64,000 bases of DNA from DATGMP01 sp035293565 (GCA_035293565.1 DATGMP010000092.1:1-64000), one strand, 5' to 3'; positions 49,547 to 58,414 are shown, numbered from the stretch's first letter. Translations and numbers: made by a program. Notes: generated from the sequence alone by a model not told the origin.

Positions 49547-50194
49547 ATGAAAGCCGTCGCATCCTCCCAGCCGCGCAAGCTCGGCCGCCCGCCACGCGAC
49601 GAGGCGGAGGAGCTCACGCAGCACATCGTCGCCACCGCGGCGGCCCTGTTCATCCGCGGCGGCTATGCCGGCACGTCGATCGAGGCGGTGGCGCAAGAGG
49701 CGCAGGTCGGCAAGAACACGATCTATCGTCGCTATTCGACGAAGCCCGATCTATTTCAGGCGGTGGTCGATCGCGAGATGGAGATCGTGCTGCCGCCGAT
49801 CGAGACGATCATCACGGGGGAGGACCCGACTGCCATCCTCCGCCATCTCGCGACCACTTTGGTCGAAGCGGCGCTCCGGCCGGAGACAACTGCGCTGCAG
49901 CGCCTCGTTATTGCCGAAGCCGAGCGCTTTCCGGAAATCGCCGCCATCTGCATCGCGCGCGCCAACGAGCATGCCATCGCTTTTGCACGCGCGGTTCTGG
50001 AGCGTCTACGGAAAGATGGCGTTCGCGCCTCGGCCGAGCTCGATTTTGCGGCGGAGCAGTTCGTCGCGTGCGTGGCCTACGGCCCGCACATCTATGCGCT
50101 GCATGGCCGCCGCGATTTGGCGACGCGCAGGCAGATTGCACGCTATGTAGAGCGTGTCGTTGCGCTGTTCATGAACGGGTGGGTGGGGCGGTAG
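49547..50194 (+). CDS. TetR-family transcriptional regulator
   Basis: A 215-residue protein. GRPPRDEAEELTQHIVATAA leads into the DNA-binding domain with FIRGGYAGTSIEAVAQEAQV and GKNTIYRRYSTKPDLFQAVV. The C-terminal domain is of the AcrR-like TetR_C type. It diverges from the EmrAB-like pump genes and very likely represses them in the absence of a ligand. The ATG at 49547 begins the homologous part; an upstream frame from 49433 lies within emrA. Confidence 0.92.
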   Translation: MKAVASSQPRKLGRPPRDEAEELTQHIVATAAALFIRGGYAGTSIEAVAQEAQVGKNTIYRRYSTKPDLFQAVVDREMEIVLPPIETIITGEDPTAILRHLATTLVEAALRPETTALQRLVIAEAERFPEIAAICIARANEHAIAFARAVLERLRKDGVRASAELDFAAEQFVACVAYGPHIYALHGRRDLATRRQIARYVERVVALFMNGWVGR

Positions 50195-50199
50195 CCTCG

Positions 50200-51015
50200 C
50201 TACAAAACGATATTCGCCACTTCCCAGTGGGTGCCTTCATTGCCGATATAAACCCAGTGGCCCTCGCCGGAGATGTCGCCTGGCGTCTGATTCACGAGAT
50301 AGGTGTAGAGCGGGTGGCCTTTCCAGGCCCATTGCATGCTGCCGTCGTCGCGCGCGACCAAAGTCCAGTCGTCGGCTGCTTTCGCGTCCTTGGGCGCCAC
50401 GAGCGGCGCCCAGCTCTTCTCACAATCGCCCGAGCAGGCCGAGGGCGGCGGGCTCGGCTGATGGCGCACCGTTCCGTTCGAGCCCGCATTATACCAGAAC
50501 TTGATCTCCATATAGAGCGTGCGGCCGTCGGCGGTCGTGAAGGTTGGCCCGTACTCGGTGTGACGGATCACGATGCCGGGCGGCACGAAGACGCGGTCGA
50601 CGACCGCGTGCCAGCCGCCGCTCATCCCCTCACCCTTGGCCTCGCCGGGCGTGCGGTCTCCGGTGAAGGTGTAGAGCGGCTTGCCCTTCAGCGCCCATTG
50701 TAGGCTGCCATCGTCGCGATGGACGATCGACCAGTCGCCGACCGGCTTGGCGATGCGGGCCGCGGCAAAGGGGATCCAGGTCCGGGCGCAGGCGGCATTG
50801 CAGGCCGATTTGCCGTTCGAATCCTGGTCCGACGTATAGAGCGTCATGCCGCGCGAATCCGCGAATCCATCGCCATAGATGGTCTTTTGCGAGACCACGC
50901 CGGCAATGAGGAGCGGCTGCGGCGCGGCGGCCGGTTGGGCCGCCGGCGTATCCGCCCGCGAAGCAGCGGCGGCGGATGCGGCCAACGCGGCGGCAAGCAG
51001 AAGAGCACGCAACAT
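50200..51015 (-). CDS. Exported protein with two PF03640-type repeats
   Basis: A 271-residue protein. A signal peptide (MLRALLLAAALAASAAAASRA) is followed by two similar domains, each with the pattern TLY-(S/M)-x(n)-C-x3-C(A/E)-x-(T/S)W-P, here GMTLYTSDQDSNGKSACNAACARTW and the shorter second SACSGDCEKSWAPLVAPKD. Each ends with DDGSLQW.LKGKPLYTF or its repeat. PF03640 proteins are secreted and of unknown role; some occur near redox proteins. Translation is coupled: its ATG shares a base with the stop of the DUF1552 gene (TGATG). Last gene of the exported cluster. Confidence 0.85.
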   Translation of the reverse strand: MLRALLLAAALAASAAAASRADTPAAQPAAAPQPLLIAGVVSQKTIYGDGFADSRGMTLYTSDQDSNGKSACNAACARTWIPFAAARIAKPVGDWSIVHRDDGSLQWALKGKPLYTFTGDRTPGEAKGEGMSGGWHAVVDRVFVPPGIVIRHTEYGPTFTTADGRTLYMEIKFWYNAGSNGTVRHQPSPPPSACSGDCEKSWAPLVAPKDAKAADDWTLVARDDGSMQWAWKGHPLYTYLVNQTPGDISGEGHWVYIGNEGTHWEVANIVL

Positions 51016-52349
51016 CAGGCCAGGACCTCAGGGATGTTCTTCGAGGTCTGCATCGATCCCGCGCCCCAGTTGCTGATCGGAACGCCCATCGCCTGCTGCA
51101 ACGTCAGCCCGACCCGCGTCACCGGGTCGCCGTTGCCGGCGATGTGCTGTCCTGCCTTCAGCTTCCCGCCGGCCCGTCCCGCCACCATCATCGGGATCGT
51201 CTCCAGCGAATGGATCTTGGCATAGCTGCATTCGCTGAAGGCGAAGAGCATCATGTGGTCCAGCAGCGTTCCGTCGCCTTCCTTGACGCTATCCATCGTC
51301 GTCAGCATCGTCTGGAGACCGTCGACGATCCGCTCCACGAAGAAAGTCGCTTGCGGCTGGCAGCCGGTCTTCTCGTCGATCGGCTCCTCGTGGGTGAGCT
51401 GATGGTGCGTGACGGTGCTGCCGGCCTTGCGCAGCGACGAGCCGGCGTCGGCGAAGACGACGTTGAATACGCGGGTCTGATCGCAGGCCAGCGCATGCGC
51501 CATCAGATCGACCAGGAGCTTATGGTTGCTGATCACGTCGTCGATCTCGGTGCCGACCTTGGTGTCCTTGGCGGCACTCGGCACCTTGCACGCTTCGAGC
51601 GGCGCCGGCTTCTGAAGCTGGATCTCGAGCTGCTGCTCAAGCTGGCGGATCGAGGTGAAATACTCGTCGAGCCGCACCCGGTCAGCGGCGCCCACCTCCT
51701 TCAGCAGCGCGTCGCGCTGATCTTTGATCGCGGAGAGCGCGCTCTTGCGCACCATGACCTTCGGATCGGGCTTGAAGTCGGCCGCGTTCGGGTCCTTGAA
51801 GTCCGGCCCGAACAGACGCTGATAAAAGGCGAGCGGCGAGGGCTCGGCTGCGTTGATCACGGCCGAGCTGCGCTTGCTGTTGCTGTCGCGCGGATTGCCG
51901 GTCGCCGTGATCTCCAGCGAGCGGAACCGTGAGCGCTGGCCGATCGTGTCGGCAACCGCCGTGTCGAAAGTGGGACCGTCGACCAGCCCCTGGCCCTTCG
52001 GCGCGCTGCCGGTCAGGATCGCCATATTGCCGGTGTAGTGCGGCACGGCGCCTTTGCCGTCGGTATTGGCCTTGAAGCCGCTGAAGATCGTGAGCCGATC
52101 GCGGAAAGCCGCGAGCGGCTTCAGCTCCGGCGGAATATCATAGCCGGGGCCTGTCTTCTGCGGGATCCAGCGGCCGGGCGTCAGCCCGCAGCCCCAGAAC
52201 CAGGTGCCGAAGCGGACCGGCAGAGGCTGACCCGTTGCCGCAAGCGCCGTGCCGTTGGCGTCGAGGAAACAGTCGAGGAAGGGCAGGGCGACGGAAACCG
52301 CTCCGCCTCCCAACAGGCCGCGAAGCGCGGCGCGCCGATTGAATCTCAT
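51015..52349 (-). CDS. DUF1552 family exported protein
   Basis: A 444-residue protein. A twin-arginine signal (RFNRRAALRGLLGG) leads into PF07586. WFWGCGLTPGRWIPQKTGPG, TIFSGFKANTDGKG, THHQLTHEEPIDEKTGC and the end TRVGLTLQQAMGV are family signatures. The arrangement resembles a sulfatase-like or DUF1501-like alkaline-phosphatase fold. Family members travel with DUF1592/DUF1588 proteins, as here. Folded export through Tat suggests a cofactor or metal. The ATG at 52349 has GGAGGAC upstream and overlaps the previous stop by four bases. Confidence 0.9.
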   Translation of the reverse strand: MRFNRRAALRGLLGGGAVSVALPFLDCFLDANGTALAATGQPLPVRFGTWFWGCGLTPGRWIPQKTGPGYDIPPELKPLAAFRDRLTIFSGFKANTDGKGAVPHYTGNMAILTGSAPKGQGLVDGPTFDTAVADTIGQRSRFRSLEITATGNPRDSNSKRSSAVINAAEPSPLAFYQRLFGPDFKDPNAADFKPDPKVMVRKSALSAIKDQRDALLKEVGAADRVRLDEYFTSIRQLEQQLEIQLQKPAPLEACKVPSAAKDTKVGTEIDDVISNHKLLVDLMAHALACDQTRVFNVVFADAGSSLRKAGSTVTHHQLTHEEPIDEKTGCQPQATFFVERIVDGLQTMLTTMDSVKEGDGTLLDHMMLFAFSECSYAKIHSLETIPMMVAGRAGGKLKAGQHIAGNGDPVTRVGLTLQQAMGVPISNWGAGSMQTSKNIPEVLA

Positions 52350-54022
52350 GATCTGTCCTCCTTCGCCGAGGCTCGAGAAGTTGCGTCGGCCTGGTTCGGA
52401 CCTTCCGTCCGGGCCGGCTCCGAGACTTTGTAGAAAGCCTTGCTGGTCGCGATCGTCCGCAGGAGGTCGGGCAGCCTGTACCCTTCGGCCGCGAAGCGCC
52501 CCTGCAGATATTTGATCCAATCGGCTTCGCCCTTGGATGGAGCGTGACCCGACCCATAGGCATAGACGCGGTTGACCAGGCAAGCGGTCGCGGCCGGGTC
52601 ATCGTGCAGCGTCTGACCCAGGCCCGCGGCGCCCTCGAAATGCGCCGCGTCGAGTTCGCCCGCCGGATCGATCGGCGCGCCGTTCTCGGCCGTTCGATAG
52701 GCGCCGAGCCCATCGAAATTCTCGAGCGAGAGTCCGATCGGATCGATGATCTTGTGGCAGCCGGCGCAGGTCGGCTCGGTACGGTGCGCCGTCAGTCGCT
52801 CGCGAGCGGTGCGATAGGTCGTGTTCTTCGTGTCCTGGACGATTGCGAAATTCACGTTGGCGGGCGGAGTCGGCACCTGCTGGCACAGCAGGATCTCGCG
52901 CACGGCCTTGCCGCGCAGCGTCGAGGAGCTGCGGCCCGGGTGCGAATGAAGCGCCAGGAAGCTCACCTCGGCGACGATCCCGGCATGGGGATCGCCGGGC
53001 GGGAACTCGAAGGGCTGCCAGCCGGTGGGTGACTGGACCGGCACGCGGTAGATCGAACCCAGAAGCCGCGTGAGGAAAGTCTTCCGCGTGGTGAAGATGT
53101 CGCGATAGTCGCCTTTCTGCACGAGCAGATGATCCACGAGCGTGCGAAGCGTCTGCTCCTGCGCGTCCACCATCACGACCGGCGTGAATTTCGGATAGAC
53201 CTCCGGGTCCTTGGCGAGCCCCGGCAGCTGGTCGAAGCCCAGCATGTCCGAGAAGAATGCCCGCACACCCGCTTCGACGCGCGGCGAGGCCAGCATCCGG
53301 TCGACTTGGCGGGCGAGGCCGCGCTCGCTGTCGAGATCGCCCTTTTCGGCGGCCTTCAAGAGCTCGTCGTCCGGCGAGGTGTTCCACAGGAAGAAGCTGA
53401 GTCGCGTTGCCTTGGAATAGCCGTCGAGCTTGAGATGACCAGCGCCGTCTGGCTCGGCGATCTCCTCGCGGAAAAGGAAGCGAGGCGATTCGAGCATGAT
53501 CGCCAGGCTGGTCTCGAGTCCGGCATAGAAATTGCCGAGGGTCTTGGTCGCGTCCGACGCCACCGCCACCTGCGACTTCAACTCCTCTGGCTTCATCGGC
53601 CGGCGATAGAGCTGGAGGCCGACCTCGCCCAGGAACTGGGCGGCGCAGTTATCGTCCGGCTGAGAGACCGAGGCCGGCTTGCAGCCGACGAGCTGGTCCC
53701 TGTGGTGCTCGTCGACCACTTGGGCCGCGATGCTGCGGGCCAGACCGTCATATTGCTCGAGGCTGCTCGGCGTTACCGACACATGGCTGGTGCCGACGGC
53801 GAGCAGGCCGTTTTCGCGCACGTCCGGGTCGAAGCGGCCCTGCACCTTGATGTCGGCGCCAAAGATGTCGGCGATGATGGCGGTGTACTGCTCCTGCGTC
53901 AGGCGGCGCACCGTCGCCGGACCGCCTGACGACGCCGGACCGTCGTCGCCGCAGCTCGAAAGCCCGATCAGCGCAAGGCCCGTGCAAGCCAGAAGGGCCA
54001 GCGTTCTTCCCACCATCGTCAT
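52346..54022 (-). CDS. DUF1592/DUF1588/DUF1585 lipoprotein with a CxxCH motif
   Basis: A 558-residue protein. A lipobox (GLALIGLSSC, Cys24) predicts an outer-membrane or periplasmic lipoprotein. RRLTQEQYTAIIADIFG is DUF1587-like, LYRRPMKPEEL the DUF1595 part, and ATRLSFFLWNTSPDDELLKA DUF1592. DUF1588 covers REILLCQQVPTPPANV, and CAGCHKIIDPIGLSLENFDG has a heme-c-type CxxCH (419-423); DUF1585 ends the chain. This set is usual in planctomycetes and some proteobacteria, next to DUF1552, with redox or polymer-degrading function suspected. It follows the secreted protein gene by 28 bp. Confidence 0.9.
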   Translation of the reverse strand: MTMVGRTLALLACTGLALIGLSSCGDDGPASSGGPATVRRLTQEQYTAIIADIFGADIKVQGRFDPDVRENGLLAVGTSHVSVTPSSLEQYDGLARSIAAQVVDEHHRDQLVGCKPASVSQPDDNCAAQFLGEVGLQLYRRPMKPEELKSQVAVASDATKTLGNFYAGLETSLAIMLESPRFLFREEIAEPDGAGHLKLDGYSKATRLSFFLWNTSPDDELLKAAEKGDLDSERGLARQVDRMLASPRVEAGVRAFFSDMLGFDQLPGLAKDPEVYPKFTPVVMVDAQEQTLRTLVDHLLVQKGDYRDIFTTRKTFLTRLLGSIYRVPVQSPTGWQPFEFPPGDPHAGIVAEVSFLALHSHPGRSSSTLRGKAVREILLCQQVPTPPANVNFAIVQDTKNTTYRTARERLTAHRTEPTCAGCHKIIDPIGLSLENFDGLGAYRTAENGAPIDPAGELDAAHFEGAAGLGQTLHDDPAATACLVNRVYAYGSGHAPSKGEADWIKYLQGRFAAEGYRLPDLLRTIATSKAFYKVSEPARTEGPNQADATSRASAKEDRS

Positions 54023-54050
54023 TCGTCTTTCTGCTCGAGGCCGTTCCGCG

Positions 54051-55217
54051 TCAGCGCGCCGCGGTCTTCTCGGCCGTGCCGTCCGCCGCCGCGGTCTTGT
54101 TGCCCTTCTCCTCTTGCGGATGGACGAGGAAGGCCGGCACCGCGTCGACCGCGTAGGAGGTCGAGATCGTCGTGCATTCGCCGGTCTTCGGATCCGGATC
54201 GCCGTCGGCCAAAGTCTTGAAGGCGTAATACATGGCCGGGCAATTGCCGGCGCTGAACTTCTCCAACAGGAAACCTGTCTTGCGCAGTCCCCAGAAGACG
54301 GTGTCCCAATCCTGATAGCCGTTGAGATGCCCCTTCAGCGAGCCGTCGGGCTGGAAGGCCAGCTCGAGCCGCGCCCGCTTGAAATGCATCTCCGGCATCC
54401 AGACCGGATCGTTCTTCACATTGAAGTCGAAGGGCTCGGTCGTCAGCACGCCGTCCTTGATCCGGCCGTGCGTATGGCCCTGCCAGCGCGTATCGGCGTC
54501 GATCCGCAGCGTCTGGTCGGCCTGCACGCCGCCGGCCCCGTCCTGCATCAGCCCATCGAGTCCCTGATAGAAGGAGACCTCGACATTGTCGCTGTTCTTG
54601 GGATCGGTGATCCCGGTGATCTCGATCAGATAGGTCACCATGCCTTCGCGCATGCGCTCGTTGATGTATTCGATGCCGAACGCGTCGCGGCCGTCCTTGG
54701 CCGCCGAGCCGCGATGGATCTTCGAGCAGCCCATAACGCGATACATCTGGTTGTCGACCGCCGGCGTACCGTCCGCGCCGACGAACTTCTGGTGCTTGCA
54801 GCTGAGCTTTGTCGCCGAGCCGTCGGCGGTGCCGTCCAGATTGGCGCCATAGGCGACCTTGCCCTGAACCGTCGGCCAACTCGTGTCCGGCGGCACCGAC
54901 TCGGGATAGGCGCAGACATCTTCGCCATGCGGCCCGCGATGGAGCGCAGCCTGACGGAATTCGGGCGACAGCGGATGCTCGAAAAGCGCCTTGATCTGCT
55001 CCGGCGTCTTCCCTTCCTTCGTGAAGATCGCCGTCCAATCGAGCTCTTGGCTGACGCCTTTCGGGCAATCATCGTCGCCGACATGATAGGCGGGTTGGAA
55101 CCAGGAGACCGCGAAGCCGCGAGTCTCTCCAGCCGAAGCGGCGGGAATCGAAAGGGCAACGACGGCAAGAGCTGCCGCGATCGGTCCGACACGGCCGAAA
55201 TCCAAGTCTGGCGCCAT
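54051..55217 (-). CDS. Exported protein of unknown function, first gene of the DUF1592/DUF1552 cluster
   Basis: A 388-residue protein. A hydrophobic export signal lies at ~10-30 (IAAALAVVALSIPAASAGE). The mature part starts RGFAVSWFQPAYHVGDDDCP and has several cysteines (CPKG, EDVCAYPE, LSCKHQ, VMGCSKIHRG, GNCPAMYY, GECTT) that could form disulfides or bind a cofactor; I see no CxxCH. WQGHTHGRIKDGVLTTEPFD and LNGYQDWDTVFWG look conserved. I do not recognise a family. It probably works with the DUF1592 and DUF1552 proteins encoded behind it in one operon. A frame on the same strand ending at 54019 is a shadow of it. Confidence 0.75.
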   Translation of the reverse strand: MAPDLDFGRVGPIAAALAVVALSIPAASAGETRGFAVSWFQPAYHVGDDDCPKGVSQELDWTAIFTKEGKTPEQIKALFEHPLSPEFRQAALHRGPHGEDVCAYPESVPPDTSWPTVQGKVAYGANLDGTADGSATKLSCKHQKFVGADGTPAVDNQMYRVMGCSKIHRGSAAKDGRDAFGIEYINERMREGMVTYLIEITGITDPKNSDNVEVSFYQGLDGLMQDGAGGVQADQTLRIDADTRWQGHTHGRIKDGVLTTEPFDFNVKNDPVWMPEMHFKRARLELAFQPDGSLKGHLNGYQDWDTVFWGLRKTGFLLEKFSAGNCPAMYYAFKTLADGDPDPKTGECTTISTSYAVDAVPAFLVHPQEEKGNKTAAADGTAEKTAAR

Positions 55218-55275
55218 GATTCACTCCCCTTCGGACGCGTTTCCTCTCGAGCCGGCGAGAGCCGTCTTCGCGCCT

Positions 55276-55303
55276 ATGATAGCACCAAATTCGGCCTATA
55301 CAA
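55276..55303 (-). promoter_or_regulatory. Candidate promoter of the exported-protein operon
   Basis: Reading the minus strand, TTGTAT (55303-55298), 16 bp and TATCAT (55281-55276) form a plausible sigma-70 pair about 60 bp before the ATG at 55217. ACAATTGT (55300-55307), a perfect 8-bp palindrome over the -35 box, may be an operator for the TetR encoded next door. Confidence 0.45.
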
Positions 55304-55329
55304 TTGTGTTCACTCTCGGATCAGGGCAG

Positions 55330-55995
55330 TCAGAGACGTTGGCCTCCCCGGCGCCGAGACGAGGCGAGCGATGTCCGTGATCGCTCGGAGGCTTCGGCAA
55401 TGAAATTCTCGATCTGCCCGGCGAGGAAATCGGCGACGATCCGGCGGTCGACCCTCCAATCCCGCGCGCTCAGGTGGAACAGGGCCGTATCGATCTCGAA
55501 CAAGAGAATTTGCACCCGTTCGCGTGCTCCGGGCGCATCGATCGTCGTCGCGAGCGCGCCGCGGAAAGCGGGGATGCTCTTTGACAGCTTTCGGATTCGG
55601 TTGGTGTCGGCGATCGCTGCGGCCTCGCGGAGCCGCGGCTCGCTCCTGAAGGATTCTGCGACGACGGCCAGGAGCCGCTTATTCTGCTCGTTGATCTCGA
55701 TGATTTCGTCGAGCCAAGCGACGATCGCCGCGCGGTCCGGTTCCTCGGCCATGCTCAACCGGTCATAGGCTTCCGCCTGACGGCTGCCCAATTGCGCCAT
55801 CAGAGCCTCGGCAACCGCGAGCTTGCTTTTGAAATGCTTATAGAACGTCGCCCGGCTCACCTTGGCACGGGTAATGATGTCTTCGACGTTGGCGGCGTGG
55901 TAGCCGAGTTCGTGAAAGGTGGCGAGCGCCGAGTCCAGGATCTGACGCCGGCTGGCCTCCTTCTGTCTTTCATAACGATTCATCGCGCGCGGCAT
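55330..55995 (-). CDS. TetR-family transcriptional regulator
   Basis: A 221-residue protein. The DNA-binding domain is RRQILDSALATFHELGYHAA plus VEDIITRAKVSRATFYKHFK. The C-terminal domain contains REAAAIADTNRIRKLSKSIP and is ligand-binding by analogy. It lies upstream of the exported-protein operon in the same direction, with 112 bp between; a regulator of that operon is plausible. The ATG at 55995 is used; an alternative is five codons in (MNRYERQKEASRR). Confidence 0.9.
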   Translation of the reverse strand: MPRAMNRYERQKEASRRQILDSALATFHELGYHAANVEDIITRAKVSRATFYKHFKSKLAVAEALMAQLGSRQAEAYDRLSMAEEPDRAAIVAWLDEIIEINEQNKRLLAVVAESFRSEPRLREAAAIADTNRIRKLSKSIPAFRGALATTIDAPGARERVQILLFEIDTALFHLSARDWRVDRRIVADFLAGQIENFIAEASERSRTSLASSRRRGGQRL

Positions 55996-56056
55996 CGTGG
56001 GAGTCCGGGACCGCCATGATATCCGCGATCCGGCTCCGCCTCAAACTGAGTTGGTC

Positions 56057-56887
56057 TCAGCCGCCGGGCGAAGGGGAAGGTGATGAGACCGGCCCTGTCG
56101 CGGCCTGCGAGGATGACGGCGTCTGCGGCGAGTCGGCCTTCGGCGCCTGCGGCGCCGGGGAGGGCTGGCTCTCAGGTTGGCTCGACGGCGCAATCTGCGC
56201 CGGCGCGATCGGTGCCGCCGCGACGGAGGTCGATTCCTGCGGTTTGGCGGGAGTCTGGGAGGCTTGGGCGGGCGCGGCGGTCGTTCCCGGCTGGTCGGGT
56301 TTTCCGGTCGTGGCGGGTTTCTCTTCAGGAGATTTCCGAGCCTCGGACGATTTCTGTGCATCGCCCGCCTGCGACGTGCCGGCCACCTGGACGGTATAGT
56401 CGGGCACGATCCTGGCCTGCGGGCCTTCGATGATCAGCACATGCTGGCCGATATCCAGCGGATGCAGGTCCTTCTGCGTCACTGACAGAAGGTCGCCGTT
56501 AGGCTTACGGACGATGTATTCATAGCCGAACGTGTCGTCGGTGCTGTGCGCGATGGCGTTGCCCACCAGCCCGCCGGCCACTGTGCCGCCGACGGCGCCG
56601 AGGGCCGAGATCGGTCCTTGACCGATCTGCGATCCCGCTATGCCGCCGGCCGCGCCGCCGGTCGCCGTCCCGATCGTGGAATCGGCGGTGATCGAAACCA
56701 CCCGTACGCCGACCACCACGCCTTGATCGACCTTCTCGGCGTGTTGGACGGCCGCGCTCGAATAGGTGTTGGGCGAATAATCCGGCCCGCAGGCGGCAAG
56801 CACGCAGGGAAGGGCAAGTGCCGCGACGCGCCGAGGGGCGCCTAGGGCAGCCGATTCAAACAGTGAAAGCAAAGACGCAGGAAGCAT
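56057..56887 (-). CDS. Glycine-zipper outer-membrane lipoprotein (SlyB/17-kDa antigen type) with long Pro/Ser/Gln tail
   Basis: A 276-residue protein. The lipobox is ALPCVLAAC (Cys33). Residues ~70-125 are a glycine zipper of the Rickettsia 17-kDa antigen/SlyB kind (GTATGGAAGGIAGSQIGQG, then GGTVAGGLVGNAIAHS). FGYEYIVRKPNGDLLSVTQK and HVLIIEGPQARIVPDY are the folded C-terminal part usual in SlyB-like proteins. A ~100-residue tail rich in Pro, Ser, Ala and Gln follows, which is not usual for the family and may span to peptidoglycan. The start at 56887 gives a normal signal; the frame runs on to 57034 without it. Confidence 0.85.
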   Translation of the reverse strand: MLPASLLSLFESAALGAPRRVAALALPCVLAACGPDYSPNTYSSAAVQHAEKVDQGVVVGVRVVSITADSTIGTATGGAAGGIAGSQIGQGPISALGAVGGTVAGGLVGNAIAHSTDDTFGYEYIVRKPNGDLLSVTQKDLHPLDIGQHVLIIEGPQARIVPDYTVQVAGTSQAGDAQKSSEARKSPEEKPATTGKPDQPGTTAAPAQASQTPAKPQESTSVAAAPIAPAQIAPSSQPESQPSPAPQAPKADSPQTPSSSQAATGPVSSPSPSPGG

Positions 56888-57021
56888 GGCGCATGGGTCC
56901 TGAGCACACGGGTCATGAGGTCGCGTCGGCGCCATGCTGGGGATCAAATATGGCGGATCTGTGGACCGCATCCGCACTGGCGCATCGGCCGGTGGAGTCT
57001 GAACGATCGTCAGCGCGACAG

Positions 57022-57045
57022 CAAGCGCGGACATGTCCGCGCTTG
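57022..57045. promoter_or_regulatory. 24-bp perfect palindrome upstream of the lipoprotein gene
   Basis: The half site CAAGCGCGGACA (57022-57033) is followed at once by its exact inverse, giving 24 bp of perfect symmetry centred on ACATGT. It lies 135 bp before the lipoprotein start and 55 bp after the small gene's stop (both minus strand). No T-run follows on either strand, which argues for a protein-binding site over a terminator. Confidence 0.6.
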
Positions 57046-57099
57046 GCGGCTAGAACCAATTTCCGATGGGTTTTGACTGTCTTGGGACAGCCGCCGGCT

Positions 57100-57261
57100 T
57101 TAGCGTGCGATGATCGCCGTTACGGCCGATTTCCGGGCGGCTTTGCGTTCGAAATAACGGGCCAGCGCGAGGCGCTGATCACGTGCTGAGCTGGAGGGGG
57201 CCACCTCAGCCAGCCTGCGATACTTCACAGCCATGAACAGCAGACTCGATGTCTTGGTCAT
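57100..57261 (-). CDS. Small basic protein of unknown function
   Basis: A 53-residue protein (MTKTSSLLFMAVKYRRLAEV onward) with an Arg/Lys-rich helical C-terminal half, RDQRLALARYFERKAARK. GGGGAG stands seven bases before the ATG at 57261. Very small proteins of the type (M)A-x-(R/K)YR-RLA-x-x-A, ending in an Arg-rich helix, are common in alphaproteobacteria, without known function. An upstream extension to 57372 lacks this pattern. Confidence 0.55.
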   Translation of the reverse strand: MTKTSSLLFMAVKYRRLAEVAPSSSARDQRLALARYFERKAARKSAVTAIIAR

Positions 57262-57499
57262 TGCTCGCTCCCCGCCTTCCCCTGCGGCGCGCCGTATCGC
57301 GTCGAACCGCCGCGGATCATAGGCGCGATGCCTCTTTCTGGCAATCACCACCCCTTGCGTTCGAGCTGCCATGACCGACTAGGTATATGGTTAAGATGGT
57401 ATTGCAGCGCATCATTTCATTCGTCGAGATCCGACCGGCTTGCCGAGGCATCGCTTGCCCGCGTATGCGTCTCCTCGAGGTCGTGTAGGGGAGGATGAA

Positions 57500-58414
57500 A
57501 TGGAGTTCACCGGGCGCAAGATTCTAATCACCGGACCGACCGGCCAGGTCGGATTTCCCGTTGCCAGGGCACTCGCCAAAAGCAACGAGGTCTGGGGAGC
57601 GGCGCGCTTTTCCGACGAGGCGAAAAAGAAGGCTCTCGAAGAAGCCGGTGTCCGCTGCGTCACCGCCGATTTCGAGAAGGGCGATTTCTCGGCCGTGCCG
57701 AAGGACATCGAGTATGTGCTGCATTTCGGCGTGTTCCGCGCGGCGGGCGACGATTTCGACCTCGATTTCCGCAACAATGCCGAAGGCACCGGGCTCCTGA
57801 TGAGTCATTGCCGGGGGGCCAAGGGCTTCCTTCATGTGTCCTCGACCGCCGTTTACGAATCGGCCGGCCATGCCGCGCTCAAGGAGACGGACCCGCTCGG
57901 CGACAATCATCGGGTGATGATGACCACCTACAGCATCACCAAGATCGCAACCGAAGCGGTGGTGCGCTTCGCGGCGCGCGAGTTCAACCTGCCGACCGTC
58001 ATCTGCCGCCTATGCGTGCCGTATGGGGACAATGGCGGCTGGCCCTACTACCACCTGCTCGCCATGAAGCACGGCGCGGCGATCCAGGTGCACACCGACA
58101 AGCCCTCGATTTATTCGCTGATCCACGAGGACGACATCATCCGCACCATCCCAGCACTGCTCGGCACCGCGTCGGTTCCGGCCAATATCGTCAATTGGGG
58201 CGGCGCCGAACGGGTCTCGATCGAGGAATGGACCGCCTATATCGGCGAGCTCACCGGCACCGCGCCCAAGCTCGAATATACCGAGACCTGCCTAGAGAGC
58301 GTCATCGTCGACAATACCAAGCTGCAATCCATTGCCGGGCCCTTGCAGATGCACTGGAAGGAGGGCATCCGCCGCATGATCAAGGCTCGCAATCCGGAGT
58401 GGCTGGTCTCTTGA
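57500..58414 (+). CDS. NAD-dependent epimerase/dehydratase (extended SDR)
   Basis: A 304-residue protein. The cofactor motif is ILITGPTGQVGFPVARAL, and the active-site pattern is FLHVSSTAVYES (Ser/Thr), followed by YSITKIATEAVVRFAAREFN, the YxxxK motif. TVICRLCVPYGDNGGWPYY and LIHEDDIIRTIPALL are usual in the family. It may act on nucleotide sugars or other hydroxylated substrates. The ATG at 57500 has GGGGAGGA upstream. It stands alone; the gene behind it is 275 bp away. Confidence 0.9.
   Translation: MEFTGRKILITGPTGQVGFPVARALAKSNEVWGAARFSDEAKKKALEEAGVRCVTADFEKGDFSAVPKDIEYVLHFGVFRAAGDDFDLDFRNNAEGTGLLMSHCRGAKGFLHVSSTAVYESAGHAALKETDPLGDNHRVMMTTYSITKIATEAVVRFAAREFNLPTVICRLCVPYGDNGGWPYYHLLAMKHGAAIQVHTDKPSIYSLIHEDDIIRTIPALLGTASVPANIVNWGGAERVSIEEWTAYIGELTGTAPKLEYTETCLESVIVDNTKLQSIAGPLQMHWKEGIRRMIKARNPEWLVS

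Noticed and set aside
54019..55068. A second minus-strand frame of 349 codons overlapping the exported protein at 54051-55217
   Set aside because: The other frame has an export signal, a sensible start and coherent composition; this one is Arg/Gly-rich shadow sequence.
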